Below are positions 1 to 6,103 of a stretch of 7,130 bases of DNA, in pieces. The position numbers and the translations under genes were made by a program. The stretch comes from Verrucomicrobiota bacterium (GTDB lineage Bacteria; Verrucomicrobiota; Verrucomicrobiia; Limisphaerales; J093): NCBI GenBank assembly GCA_029907285.1, contig JARYMD010000223.1, positions 1-7,130 of the forward strand, read 5' to 3'. Each line of letters begins with the position of its first letter. Position 1 is the stretch's first letter. The notes below the pieces were generated by a model that made no database searches, had not been told where the DNA came from, and was given only the letters and a program-made list of their open reading frames with translations.

Positions 1-345
1 ACATTGCTTGCGTTGCCGCTGTTGACGGCGGAGTCGATTGCGATCGGCATTGCGGCCGGATATGCGGTTGGCGTGGGATTGCTTGGGATTGACTCTGCGT
101 ATGCGTGGCACAACATGCTGCGGTACACGTACGTGGAGGACATAATCATCGGGTTGCTGAAGAGCGTGGTATTTGCCGGGATCGTGGCGACGGTCAGTTG
201 TTACAAGGGGATGAACTGCCGTGAGGGGGCAGAAGGGGTGGGCCGTGCGACGACCGAAGCGGTTGTGGCGTCGTCGATCACGGTCCTGATGAGCAACTTT
301 TTTCTCACGATGTTCTTGAACCGGCTGATTTATGGATACGATTGA
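1..345 (+). CDS. mlaE: MlaE/YrbE-family ABC permease, C-terminal part (cut by window edge)
   Basis: This is the C-terminal 114 residues of the integral-membrane permease of an Mla-type phospholipid transport complex; E. coli MlaE has about 260 residues, so more than half of the gene lies to the left. The frame is open from base 1 and has no credible start in the window. The family is shown by hydrophobic membrane segments around residues 3-30, 46-65 and 87-106, and by the conserved C-terminal blocks 'GLLKSVVFAGIVATVSCYKG' and 'GAEGVGRATTEAVV'. In the known complex a MlaE dimer sits in the inner membrane, with MlaF on the cytoplasmic face and the MlaD ring on the periplasmic face. The stop overlaps the mlaF start by 14 bases, which indicates one operon and probably coupled translation. 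Confidence 0.93.
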   Translation, partial: TLLALPLLTAESIAIGIAAGYAVGVGLLGIDSAYAWHNMLRYTYVEDIIIGLLKSVVFAGIVATVSCYKGMNCREGAEGVGRATTEAVVASSITVLMSNFFLTMFLNRLIYGYD

Positions 346-1087
346 GGCAGTCGGGATCGAGAAATCTTTCGGGCGCAACCGGGTCCTGGACGGGGTGAGT
401 TTCCGGATCGGTGCTGGCGAGACTGTCGGCATTGTGGGGCGCAGCGGTTGTGGGAAAAGTGTGCTGCTGAAGATTCTGATCGGTCTGTTGAAGCCCGAAG
501 CCGGCAAGGTCCTCATCGACGGCGAGGACATTACCCGGATGAGCGAGCGCGAGCTGCTCAAGGTGCGGCGGAAATTCGGGATGCTGTTTCAGGGGGCGGC
601 GTTGTTTGACTCGATGACTGTGGCGGAGAATGTGGCGTTTGCGCTTAGACGGGATGGGAAGCTTGGTGAGGCGGAGATTGCGGGGCGCGTGGCCGAGGTG
701 CTCGAGCTGGTGGATTTGCCCGGGATACAAGACAAGAAGCCGGCCGAACTGTCCGGGGGGATGAAGAAAAGGGTTGGGCTGGCTCGGGCGATTGTGTATC
801 GGCCGCAGATGGTTTTGTATGATGAGCCTACGACGGGTTTGGACCCGATCGTCGCGGACAGCATAGACAAACTGATCGTGCGGGTGTGCGATCAGCTCGA
901 GGTAACGTCGATTGTGGTGACGCATGACATGCGGAGTGTGAGGCACGTGTGCAAAAGGGTCTTCATGTTGCACGGAGGGCGGGTTCATTACTCGGCCGAG
1001 GTCGATGAATTCTTTGAGTCGCGTGACCCCGTGGTCCGGCAATTTGTTGAAGGCGTTGCGGATTCGGAGAAGAAGGTTGCGCTATGA
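332..1087 (+). CDS. mlaF: MlaF-family ABC transporter ATP-binding protein
   Basis: This cytoplasmic ATPase powers the Mla phospholipid transporter by binding the MlaE permease. Its 251 residues are close to the usual family length and hold a complete nucleotide-binding domain: Walker A GRSGCGKS (36-43), Q-loop Gln87 in 'MLFQGAALFDSMTVAENV', ABC signature LSGGMKKR (140-147), Walker B VLYDEP with catalytic Glu165 (161-166), D-loop TTGLDP, and switch His198 in 'VVTHDM'. The sequence 'FQGAALFDSMTV' and the signature with 'MKKRVGLARA' are typical of MlaF rather than of general importers. All catalytic residues are present, so it should be active. The ATG at 332 lies inside the end of mlaE and has no clear Shine-Dalgarno sequence, so coupled translation is likely. 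The stop overlaps the mlaD start in an ATGA. Confidence 0.95.
   Translation: MDTIEAVGIEKSFGRNRVLDGVSFRIGAGETVGIVGRSGCGKSVLLKILIGLLKPEAGKVLIDGEDITRMSERELLKVRRKFGMLFQGAALFDSMTVAENVAFALRRDGKLGEAEIAGRVAEVLELVDLPGIQDKKPAELSGGMKKRVGLARAIVYRPQMVLYDEPTTGLDPIVADSIDKLIVRVCDQLEVTSIVVTHDMRSVRHVCKRVFMLHGGRVHYSAEVDEFFESRDPVVRQFVEGVADSEKKVAL
1071..1076 (+). promoter_or_regulatory. Ribosome binding site of mlaD
   Basis: AGAAGG lies seven bases before the ATG at 1084 and inside the mlaF reading frame. It supports this start and is one of the few recognisable Shine-Dalgarno sequences in the window. Confidence 0.55.
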
Positions 1088-2058
1088 AGGAGCAGCGTTT
1101 GTTGTTGCGGGTTGGGGTGTTCGTGTTGGTTGGGATTATACTTGTTGCGACACTGGTGATTCTGTTCAGCAGAGGGCTTACGTTGGGGAAGCCGACGTAT
1201 GAGATTCTGCTTCGGACGCCCGACGTGGGCGGCATCAAGCGCGGTGCTGCGGTGTTGATGGCGGGTGTGCCGGTTGGTTCGGTTGGGCGGGTGGACCTGA
1301 CGCCTGACGGGCGGGCCGTTGTGATTCACCTGAAGATACTAAAGCAGTATCAGATTCGGAGTGACGCGTCGTTTGTGATCGAGCAGGCGGGGTTTTTGGG
1401 GGACCAGTACGTGTCGATAACGCCGACCAAAAACGAAGGCGGGTTTTTGAAGGATGGCGATCTTGTTGCGGGCATGGAGCCTTTCAATTTGCAGGAGGCG
1501 GCCCGGGCGGCAACAGGCTTTTTGAAGCGGGCGGACGAGATGATTCAGCAACTTAACGGCGTGGTTGAGAGGTTGGATCGGATTCTGTTAACGGACGTTA
1601 ACCTGACGAACATGAGCGCGGCACTTGTGAATTTCAAGGAGGTATCGTCGCGCGTGAATGAAACAGTGGCCCGGGTGGACGGGCTCATTGTGTCGAACGC
1701 GCCTGTGATCGCCACCGGGGTGAGCAATTTGGTCTCGTTCTCGGACAGTTTGGAGCAGCTTGCGGCTGACTTGAAACAGGCGGTGGCGACAAACCGCGAT
1801 CAAGCCACCCTGACAATCAGCAATTTGAATGTGGCATCCGTGATGGTCAACCGGCTGTTGAACGATCTCGAGTCGGGGCGCGGGATGGCGGGGAGCCTGC
1901 TCAAGGACGAGAATGTAGCTTCGCAGTGGCGACTGACAGTGAGCAATCTTTCGGTGCTGAGCAGCAATTTGAATCGGTTTGGTCTCCTGTACAAGCCGCC
2001 TGCGTCGAAGAAAAGCTCACAGGCTGCGACGCGGGGCGCCATTGGACGGCCGTTTTGA
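1084..2058 (+). CDS. mlaD: MlaD-like MCE-domain protein, phospholipid transporter substrate-binding subunit
   Basis: This inner-membrane-anchored periplasmic protein forms the ring through which lipid is thought to pass in Mla systems. Residues 8-29 form the single N-terminal membrane helix. An MCE domain follows at about 38-115, with the characteristic 'VGGIKRGAAVLMAGVPVGSV' (48-67) and 'GFLGDQYVSITP' (103-114). The remaining 200 residues are a long, mostly helical, low-aromatic tail rich in Asn, Ser and Val, ending with 'GRGMAGSLLKDENV' (265-278) and 'GLLYKPP'. At 324 residues it is much longer than E. coli MlaD (about 183), matching the long-tailed MCE proteins of other phyla. The start shares an ATGA with the mlaF stop and has AGAAGG (1071-1076) seven bases upstream. 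No mlaC or mlaB follows. Confidence 0.93.
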   Translation: MKEQRLLLRVGVFVLVGIILVATLVILFSRGLTLGKPTYEILLRTPDVGGIKRGAAVLMAGVPVGSVGRVDLTPDGRAVVIHLKILKQYQIRSDASFVIEQAGFLGDQYVSITPTKNEGGFLKDGDLVAGMEPFNLQEAARAATGFLKRADEMIQQLNGVVERLDRILLTDVNLTNMSAALVNFKEVSSRVNETVARVDGLIVSNAPVIATGVSNLVSFSDSLEQLAADLKQAVATNRDQATLTISNLNVASVMVNRLLNDLESGRGMAGSLLKDENVASQWRLTVSNLSVLSSNLNRFGLLYKPPASKKSSQAATRGAIGRPF

Positions 2059-2094
2059 GCAGGGGCGGGCGTGAACAGCGCTGAAGCGATGACG

Positions 2095-2511
2095 TCAGGG
2101 CTGGCTGGAGGGTTTGATTCTTGCGCTGACGTTTTTGATTTTTGCTGCTCTGGCGGCGTCCATGATGTTAACGACCTTGCCCCATGGGGCTGCTGTGTCG
2201 GCGCGGATTGTCAGGGCGGTGTTAGGGTCTTTGGCTGCGCGTGTAATCAATTCGGCGGTCAACTGATCGAGAGAAACCTGTTGTTGGCCGAGATAGAAGT
2301 AAGGGGGTTGTGCGGTGACGGTGACGACGATTTGGTCTTCGGTTGCGCCGTCGTGGCCGGATCGTGTTTCAGGGAGTGCGAGCCTGACAGCGGGGTGTTG
2401 TCTGATGGTCGTGGTAACCATCATGAATATGAGCAGGACAATCAGGATGTCGATGAGTGAGACGATGATGACTGCTGGGGGCTGGCGACGTTTGCGAGTG
2501 AAGAACCGCAT
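2095..2511 (-). CDS. exbD: ExbD/TolR-family biopolymer transport protein
   Basis: This is one of the two stator subunits of a proton-driven TonB-type (or Tol-type) inner-membrane motor. Its 138 residues match ExbD/TolR in size and layout: a short basic N-terminus (RFFTRKRRQ), one membrane helix at about 13-33 (SLIDILIVLLIFMMVTT) and a periplasmic domain from about 40 onwards. Asp21 in the 'LID' motif at the start of the helix corresponds to the essential proton-carrying Asp of ExbD. The ATG at 2511 follows the exbB stop after 24 bases with no clear Shine-Dalgarno sequence. It is the last gene of the tonB-exbB-exbD operon and converges on mlaD, whose stop is 36 bases away. ExbD and TolR cannot be told apart with certainty from sequence alone; the neighbouring TonB-like gene favours ExbD. 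Confidence 0.93.
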   Translation of the reverse strand: MRFFTRKRRQPPAVIIVSLIDILIVLLIFMMVTTTIRQHPAVRLALPETRSGHDGATEDQIVVTVTAQPPYFYLGQQQVSLDQLTAELITRAAKDPNTALTIRADTAAPWGKVVNIMDAARAAKIKNVSARIKPSSQP

Positions 2512-2535
2512 GGCTGTAGGAACGGGTGCGGCAGG

Positions 2536-3180
2536 TTATCTGGCGGCTGGTTGGGGCGTGGACTGGACAGTGTGCGGTTTGCGGCGGTACTGGCGACGGA
2601 GGAAATCGTCGAGAAGCGTTTCCATTTCGACGGCCATGGACTCGACCTTCTTGGTGTAGTAGCTCCATGCGATGAGTGTTGGGATGGCGATCAGGAGTCC
2701 TGTGAGGGTTGTATTGAGTGCTATGGCGATGCCGCGGGCGACGACGGCGTTGTCGGTCAGACCTGTTCGGCCGATGTCACCGAACAATGTGATCAGGCCG
2801 TGGATGGTGCCCACCAAGCCGAGAAGTGGTGCGATGCCGACGATCACCTCGAGAACGACCAGGCCACGTTCGAGCATGACGATTTCGTGTCTGGCCCGGG
2901 TTTCGACTGCATCGACGTTATCGGCTTTTGGCCATGTGAGGTGTTCGATTGCGCCAAGGGTGACTTGGCCAAGGCACGAGCTTTCCTGTTGGCAGAGAAG
3001 CTTGAGATTCTGGAGGTCTTCCTTTGTTTCGCAGCTTTCGATTGCGTCTTCGAGTGTTTTTGGGACCACCTTGCTTCTGCGCAGGGCGAGGCCACGTTCG
3101 ATCATGAAAGCGACGCTGACGATGGAGGTTGCCACCAGGAAGATCATGAACGGGCCGCCAGCGATTAGGAATTGCCACAT
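2536..3180 (-). CDS. exbB: ExbB/TolQ/MotA-family proton channel protein
   Basis: This is the main stator subunit of the TonB-type motor; with ExbD it forms a proton path that energises the TonB-like protein. The 214 residues form three membrane segments: about 6-26, 106-133 and 150-172. Between the first and second is a cytoplasmic loop of roughly 80 residues, and the C-terminus is basic and proline-rich. The family hallmarks are clear: 'APLLGLVGTIHGLITLF' (117-133) and 'GIAIALNTTLTGLLIAIPTL' (150-169), including the Thr pair facing the channel in known structures. The ATG at 3180 gives the correct N-terminus directly before the first helix. It is preceded by an A/T-rich stretch but no evident Shine-Dalgarno sequence. 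It lies 68 bases after the tonB-like gene and 24 bases before exbD. Confidence 0.95.
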   Translation of the reverse strand: MWQFLIAGGPFMIFLVATSIVSVAFMIERGLALRRSKVVPKTLEDAIESCETKEDLQNLKLLCQQESSCLGQVTLGAIEHLTWPKADNVDAVETRARHEIVMLERGLVVLEVIVGIAPLLGLVGTIHGLITLFGDIGRTGLTDNAVVARGIAIALNTTLTGLLIAIPTLIAWSYYTKKVESMAVEMETLLDDFLRRQYRRKPHTVQSTPQPAAR

Positions 3181-3248
3181 ATTTTTATCGAGCTTTGAGT
3201 AATTCGGATGAGACCAAGCTTGGGTTGGCAGGTTCAGGGTTTGACAGA

Positions 3249-4382
3249 TCAGTAATAGAAAGTGAACCGAACGTCGCGGTAATCAGTGCCGACGATTTTG
3301 CGAAGGTCTGGGGGCCATTTCTCGTAGGGGGCCGGTTTTGTCACTGCCAGTTCGCATATTGTAGTGAATATTTCGCCGACGTTGCTTTCCACGACGCGCA
3401 TTTCAGTGATGCGGCCGTCGGCTGTCAGGCGAAACTCGAGAACGACCTTGCCCATGCGGTCAAGGCTGTAGCGGTGTTCTTCAAGCAGGGCATACCAGCA
3501 TTGCTGTACAGCAGCAATAAAGCGGGCGTCGTAGGAACCAAACGGGCTTGCGCGCACATCCATGGATGAGGAAACGCTGTAGCGTTTCACGCCGCCGTCT
3601 TGCTTGTACTTTTCGCCGACAAGAGCGCTGTATGGATTGATTTGACGTGCTGCGAGCGCGTCCTCGACGCGTCTGTATCGGGTGTGTGTCTGTTTGCTCT
3701 CGCTGGTTTCGGTTGGGAAGAAGTTTGAAGCGTCTATTTTGGGCATGACAGGGGTGGCGCGGGCCATGAGCGTTTCACCGGGCGGTTGTGGAGGTTCGGA
3801 TGGCTGGACAGGCTTGACTGGCTGTGCGACGACTGGCGGTGGAACTTGCTCTTTGGTTTCTTGTGTTGAAGATTTTTCTTCAAGCTGGTTTGGGGGCGGT
3901 TGGGCCGGCTTGAGCGGCTGCGACTGGGCAACCGGCCGGAGCGTATCCTTTGTCTTGAGGACCTTGTCCTGGGTACCCTCGATTTTGGGCATTCCCGTGT
4001 CACGACTCGTGTCCGGATTCGCCGCGAGCGAATTAAATGGGGAATAATAAGCTGTGTTTGGCGGAGTTTCGTCTGTGGCCTGGGACGGATCAACATCGAC
4101 GAAGAGCCGTGGCATTTCCTCTTCTTGTGGTTTTGAGACAGTTGCGAGGTCGGCAGCGTCGGGGGGTTGGATCAGTTGTTTTGACATTTGGAGCCGGTTG
4201 GGGTCGAGGCCCAGCGCTTTTGCGAGCATGCCGAACGGCGTGAACTGCCAGAACCCGGCGCGGTTGCCGAGATCGATTGCCGTGAACAACAGGAGATGGA
4301 ACATGAGGGAAATAGCGAACGCGACCAGCAAAGCCCGCCACTGTTGCTGGTCGTGCCAGAGTATGCCTGTCGTTCGCTCCAT
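3249..4382 (-). CDS. tonB: TonB-like energy transducer (TonB/TolA-type), verrucomicrobial family
   Basis: This protein spans the periplasm and passes energy from ExbB/ExbD to the outer membrane. Its 377 residues show the TonB plan: a short cytoplasmic end, one membrane helix (17-36) carrying the Ser25/His29 pair seen in the TonB 'SxxxH' motif, a long proline-rich spacer (about 150-205, 'KPAQPPPNQ', 'QPVKPVQPSEPPQPPG'), and a C-terminal domain of about 90 residues (283-377) with 'GKVVLEFRLTADGRITEM' typical of TonB_C/TolA_C folds. I recognise 'YYSPFNSLAANPD' (112-124) and 'PAPYEKWP' (350-357) as conserved in verrucomicrobial proteins of this type. The start at 4382 was chosen because the frame extending to 4499 runs into hairpin-rich intergenic DNA and adds 39 residues without TonB character. 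No Shine-Dalgarno sequence is seen. A TolA-like role is possible. Confidence 0.85.
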   Translation of the reverse strand: MERTTGILWHDQQQWRALLVAFAISLMFHLLLFTAIDLGNRAGFWQFTPFGMLAKALGLDPNRLQMSKQLIQPPDAADLATVSKPQEEEMPRLFVDVDPSQATDETPPNTAYYSPFNSLAANPDTSRDTGMPKIEGTQDKVLKTKDTLRPVAQSQPLKPAQPPPNQLEEKSSTQETKEQVPPPVVAQPVKPVQPSEPPQPPGETLMARATPVMPKIDASNFFPTETSESKQTHTRYRRVEDALAARQINPYSALVGEKYKQDGGVKRYSVSSSMDVRASPFGSYDARFIAAVQQCWYALLEEHRYSLDRMGKVVLEFRLTADGRITEMRVVESNVGEIFTTICELAVTKPAPYEKWPPDLRKIVGTDYRDVRFTFYY

Positions 4383-4398
4383 ACTTGCAGCTTGGGAA

Positions 4399-4427
4399 AT
4401 AATGCAACAGACGACTCTGTGCCGCAA
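4399..4427 (-). promoter_or_regulatory. Weak candidate promoter for tonB-exbB-exbD
   Basis: On the minus strand TTGCGG (4427-4422) and CATTAT (4404-4399) are separated by 17 bases. This would start transcription around 4392, giving a leader of about 10 bases before the tonB ATG. Only three of six and four of six bases match the sigma-70 consensus, and the -35 box falls inside the hairpin at 4414-4447. This is no more than the best candidate visible. Confidence 0.2.
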
Positions 4428-4456
4428 CTGGAAGTTGGAAACAGAGTGCCAGGCAC
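4414..4456. repeat. Two-part palindromic element upstream of tonB (REP-like)
   Basis: ACTCTGT (4414-4420) pairs with ACAGAGT (4441-4447). Inside it CAACT (4425-4429) pairs with AGTTG (4433-4437) around a three-base loop, giving a 34-base hairpin with one small internal loop. Directly overlapping its right arm is a second inverted repeat, GTGCC-A-GGCAC (4446-4456). The element ends 32 bases upstream of the tonB start, so it may lie in or near the promoter. It could be an operator, a leader-RNA structure, or a dispersed REP-type palindrome; the GTGCCAGGCAC core resembles repeats I recall from intergenic regions of several phyla, which favours the last. Confidence 0.5.
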
Positions 4457-4523
4457 GTTGTTTGGGTTTTGCGCCCCGGATTGCGGTGTGGCCTGCCAAT
4501 TGCCCCTTGTTCCAATCCGCAGT

Positions 4524-4537
4524 TGCCGAAGTCGGCA
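4524..4537. repeat. Inverted repeat in intergenic region (REP-like hairpin)
   Basis: TGCCGA and TCGGCA form a perfect 6-bp stem around AG (4530-4531). A second, outer pair GTTCC (4509-4513) and GGAAC (4540-4544) could extend the structure with internal loops. It is followed at 4553-4588 by another imperfect hairpin, with ATGCG/CGCAT outside and GAACA/TGTTC inside. No gene is supported here; these are parts of a hairpin cluster between the propeller gene and tonB. Confidence 0.45.
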
Positions 4538-4589
4538 GAGGAACCCATCAAAATGCGGACATGAGGAACAGACACGTTGTTCGCGCATA

Positions 4590-4616
4590 AAATACAAAGC
4601 GGCAGCAAGCTGCCGC
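4590..4616 (-). terminator. Candidate intrinsic terminator after the propeller gene
   Basis: On the minus strand GCGGCAG (4616-4610) and CTGCCGC (4605-4599) form a seven-pair, GC-rich stem around the four-base loop CTTG. The sequence TTTGTATTTT follows at once. The stem lies about 70 bases downstream of the TAA of the propeller gene, on its transcribed strand, and would separate that gene from tonB. The same arm sequence GCGGCAGC recurs on the plus strand at 4656-4663 and could form an alternative long-range pairing, so the block may also belong to a dispersed palindromic repeat that doubles as a terminator. Confidence 0.5.
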
Positions 4617-4684
4617 ACTCCAAGCGCTTCGCGTCTGCCAACGCGCACTGCATCCGCGGCAGCGCCGGGCTGCGAAATATGCGG

Positions 4685-6091
4685 TTAGGGGGAGGGAGAG
4701 TGGATGGCGCGGTAAAACCTCTGTTTCTGCAAGGGTGTGTCTCGGACGAGGATTTCGCCGTTTGTTGCAACGTGCTGGCCTGCATCGTGCCATGTAATGA
4801 GATCGTGGGAAAACTGGACCTTGTGGTTCCCGATGAACGGGGTTGAAATCAGGAATGAGAATCCGTCGGGTGTCAACGTTTGAGAGTACAGTCTTATGAC
4901 GTCGGAGAAACTGACTGAATAGACATGAGCACCGTTTGCTCCGCGAGCAAGGCAGACATAACTGTCGTTGACGCAAACGTCGGGTGCGTAGCTGCCGATG
5001 TCGGCGCGGGCCAACGTTGTCGGGTTGGATGGGTCAGAGACGTCGATGATGTAGAGGCCGGCATTGCCGGGAGCGAACACCTTTGACCCGCAAGCTGCGA
5101 CGGCTTCGGTGTAACCAGAATCAAAGTGGTGTTTCAGCACCGGGTCTTGCGGGTTACCCACGTCGATCATGTCGAGTCCTTTTCCGCCGGCCGCGAATGC
5201 ATGTGTGCCGGCCAATGCAACCCCGTGATAGGACCCTTTGACGGTTGCGAGTCGAGTTGGAGCAGACGGATTGCTGACATTAACGACAAGCAGTCCGCTC
5301 ACCGAGTCTGCAACATAGGCAATTCCGTTCGAGACAGCCACAGAGCTCGCGGCGCTGCTCGAGTGAGCCCCAACTTTTGATGGGCTTGATGGGTTGTTGA
5401 CGTCGAAGATTTGGAGTCCTCCGTAACGGGCGGCGATGTACGCATAGTGCCCTTCCACGGCGACATCGGTGAATTCGCCCCATGCATTGCCGTTTCCGAG
5501 GACAACTGGCGTGGACGGGTTGGAAATGTCCACGACATGCAGTCCGGTGTTTTTGCACGTCACGAAAGCGTACTGTCCTGAGACGGCGACTCCTGTGACG
5601 TATCCGATTCCGTCAACGTGGCCGAGCCGTGCCGGGGCCGTGGGGTTTGACATGCTGACAATGTGCAAGCCGCCGTCACCGTCGGCTATATACAGCTTGT
5701 CGCCTGCCAAATCCACGGACTGCGAGTACCTTTCCGCCCAGTATGTACCCAGTTTGGCGGGTGCGCTTGGCTGCGCAACATCCACAACAGTGAGCCCTCT
5801 GTTGGAGACGACGTAAGCGCGGTTGTCTGAAATGGCTATATCTGCTGGATACTCGCCGATGTCGATTGTTGCAATTGGGGCCGGATTGGTGGGAGTTGTG
5901 ACATCAATGATGTCCAAGCCGAACCCGTACTCACCGGCGAAGACGTAGTTGCCCGACGCCGCGGCGCACGCAAGGAAACCAAGGAACGACAATCGTCCGG
6001 AACTGGCGGGTGCTGTCGGACTTGTAATGTCAACCACCGACAATCCGCCAAACCCGGTCGCAAGCCAGGCGTACCCGTTTGCCAGCGCCAC
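4685..6091 (-). CDS. LVIVD-repeat protein, C-terminal half with verrucomicrobial tail
   Basis: This open frame downstream of the TAG can be read from a GTG at 6091 (468 residues), but the GTG lies inside a repeat, has no good Shine-Dalgarno sequence and supplies no signal peptide, so separate expression is doubtful. It carries ten LVIVD-type repeats, for example 'GLHVVDISNPSTPVVLG' (183-199) and 'GLQIFDVNNPSSPSKVG' (225-241); the last is degenerate. From about residue 400 the repeats give way to a domain of about 70 residues containing 'FSFLISTPF', 'VQFSHDLITWHDAGQ' and 'ATNGEILVRDTPLQKQRFYRA'. Such tails are common at the ends of verrucomicrobial secreted proteins and may help sorting or folding, but their role is not established. 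No catalytic motif is seen. Confidence 0.6.
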   Translation of the reverse strand: MALANGYAWLATGFGGLSVVDITSPTAPASSGRLSFLGFLACAAASGNYVFAGEYGFGLDIIDVTTPTNPAPIATIDIGEYPADIAISDNRAYVVSNRGLTVVDVAQPSAPAKLGTYWAERYSQSVDLAGDKLYIADGDGGLHIVSMSNPTAPARLGHVDGIGYVTGVAVSGQYAFVTCKNTGLHVVDISNPSTPVVLGNGNAWGEFTDVAVEGHYAYIAARYGGLQIFDVNNPSSPSKVGAHSSSAASSVAVSNGIAYVADSVSGLLVVNVSNPSAPTRLATVKGSYHGVALAGTHAFAAGGKGLDMIDVGNPQDPVLKHHFDSGYTEAVAACGSKVFAPGNAGLYIIDVSDPSNPTTLARADIGSYAPDVCVNDSYVCLARGANGAHVYSVSFSDVIRLYSQTLTPDGFSFLISTPFIGNHKVQFSHDLITWHDAGQHVATNGEILVRDTPLQKQRFYRAIHSPSP

Positions 6092-6103
6092 GTCTTCGAC
6101 TGT

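Noticed and set aside
305..1042. A 245-residue minus-strand frame opposite mlaF
   Set aside because: It is antisense to a complete ABC ATPase gene and its His/Pro/Arg-rich product is typical of a shadow frame.
2059..2094. Bidirectional terminator between mlaD and exbD
   Set aside because: The 36-base gap holds only the self-complementary CAGCGCTG (2076-2083) with no loop and no T-run, so a terminator cannot be supported.
2551..3168. A 205-residue plus-strand frame opposite exbB
   Set aside because: It is the antisense shadow of exbB, whose three membrane segments and motifs are unmistakable; the acidic, Cys-rich product matches no family I know.
3214..3223. CCAAGCTTGG palindrome between tonB and exbB as an operator or terminator
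   Set aside because: It is a ten-base palindrome with no loop and no T-run, and such a site can arise by chance; the 68-base gap shows nothing else.
4383..4499. Longer N-terminus of the TonB-like protein starting at 4499
   Set aside because: The extra 39 residues come from hairpin-rich intergenic DNA and do not resemble TonB; starting at 4382 puts the membrane helix at residues 17-36, as in the family.
4048..4785. Open frames on both strands across 4054-4785 and 4090-4785
   Set aside because: They overlap tonB, the hairpin cluster and the end of the propeller gene in other frames, and are rich in Arg, Cys and Pro as expected from out-of-frame GC-rich DNA.
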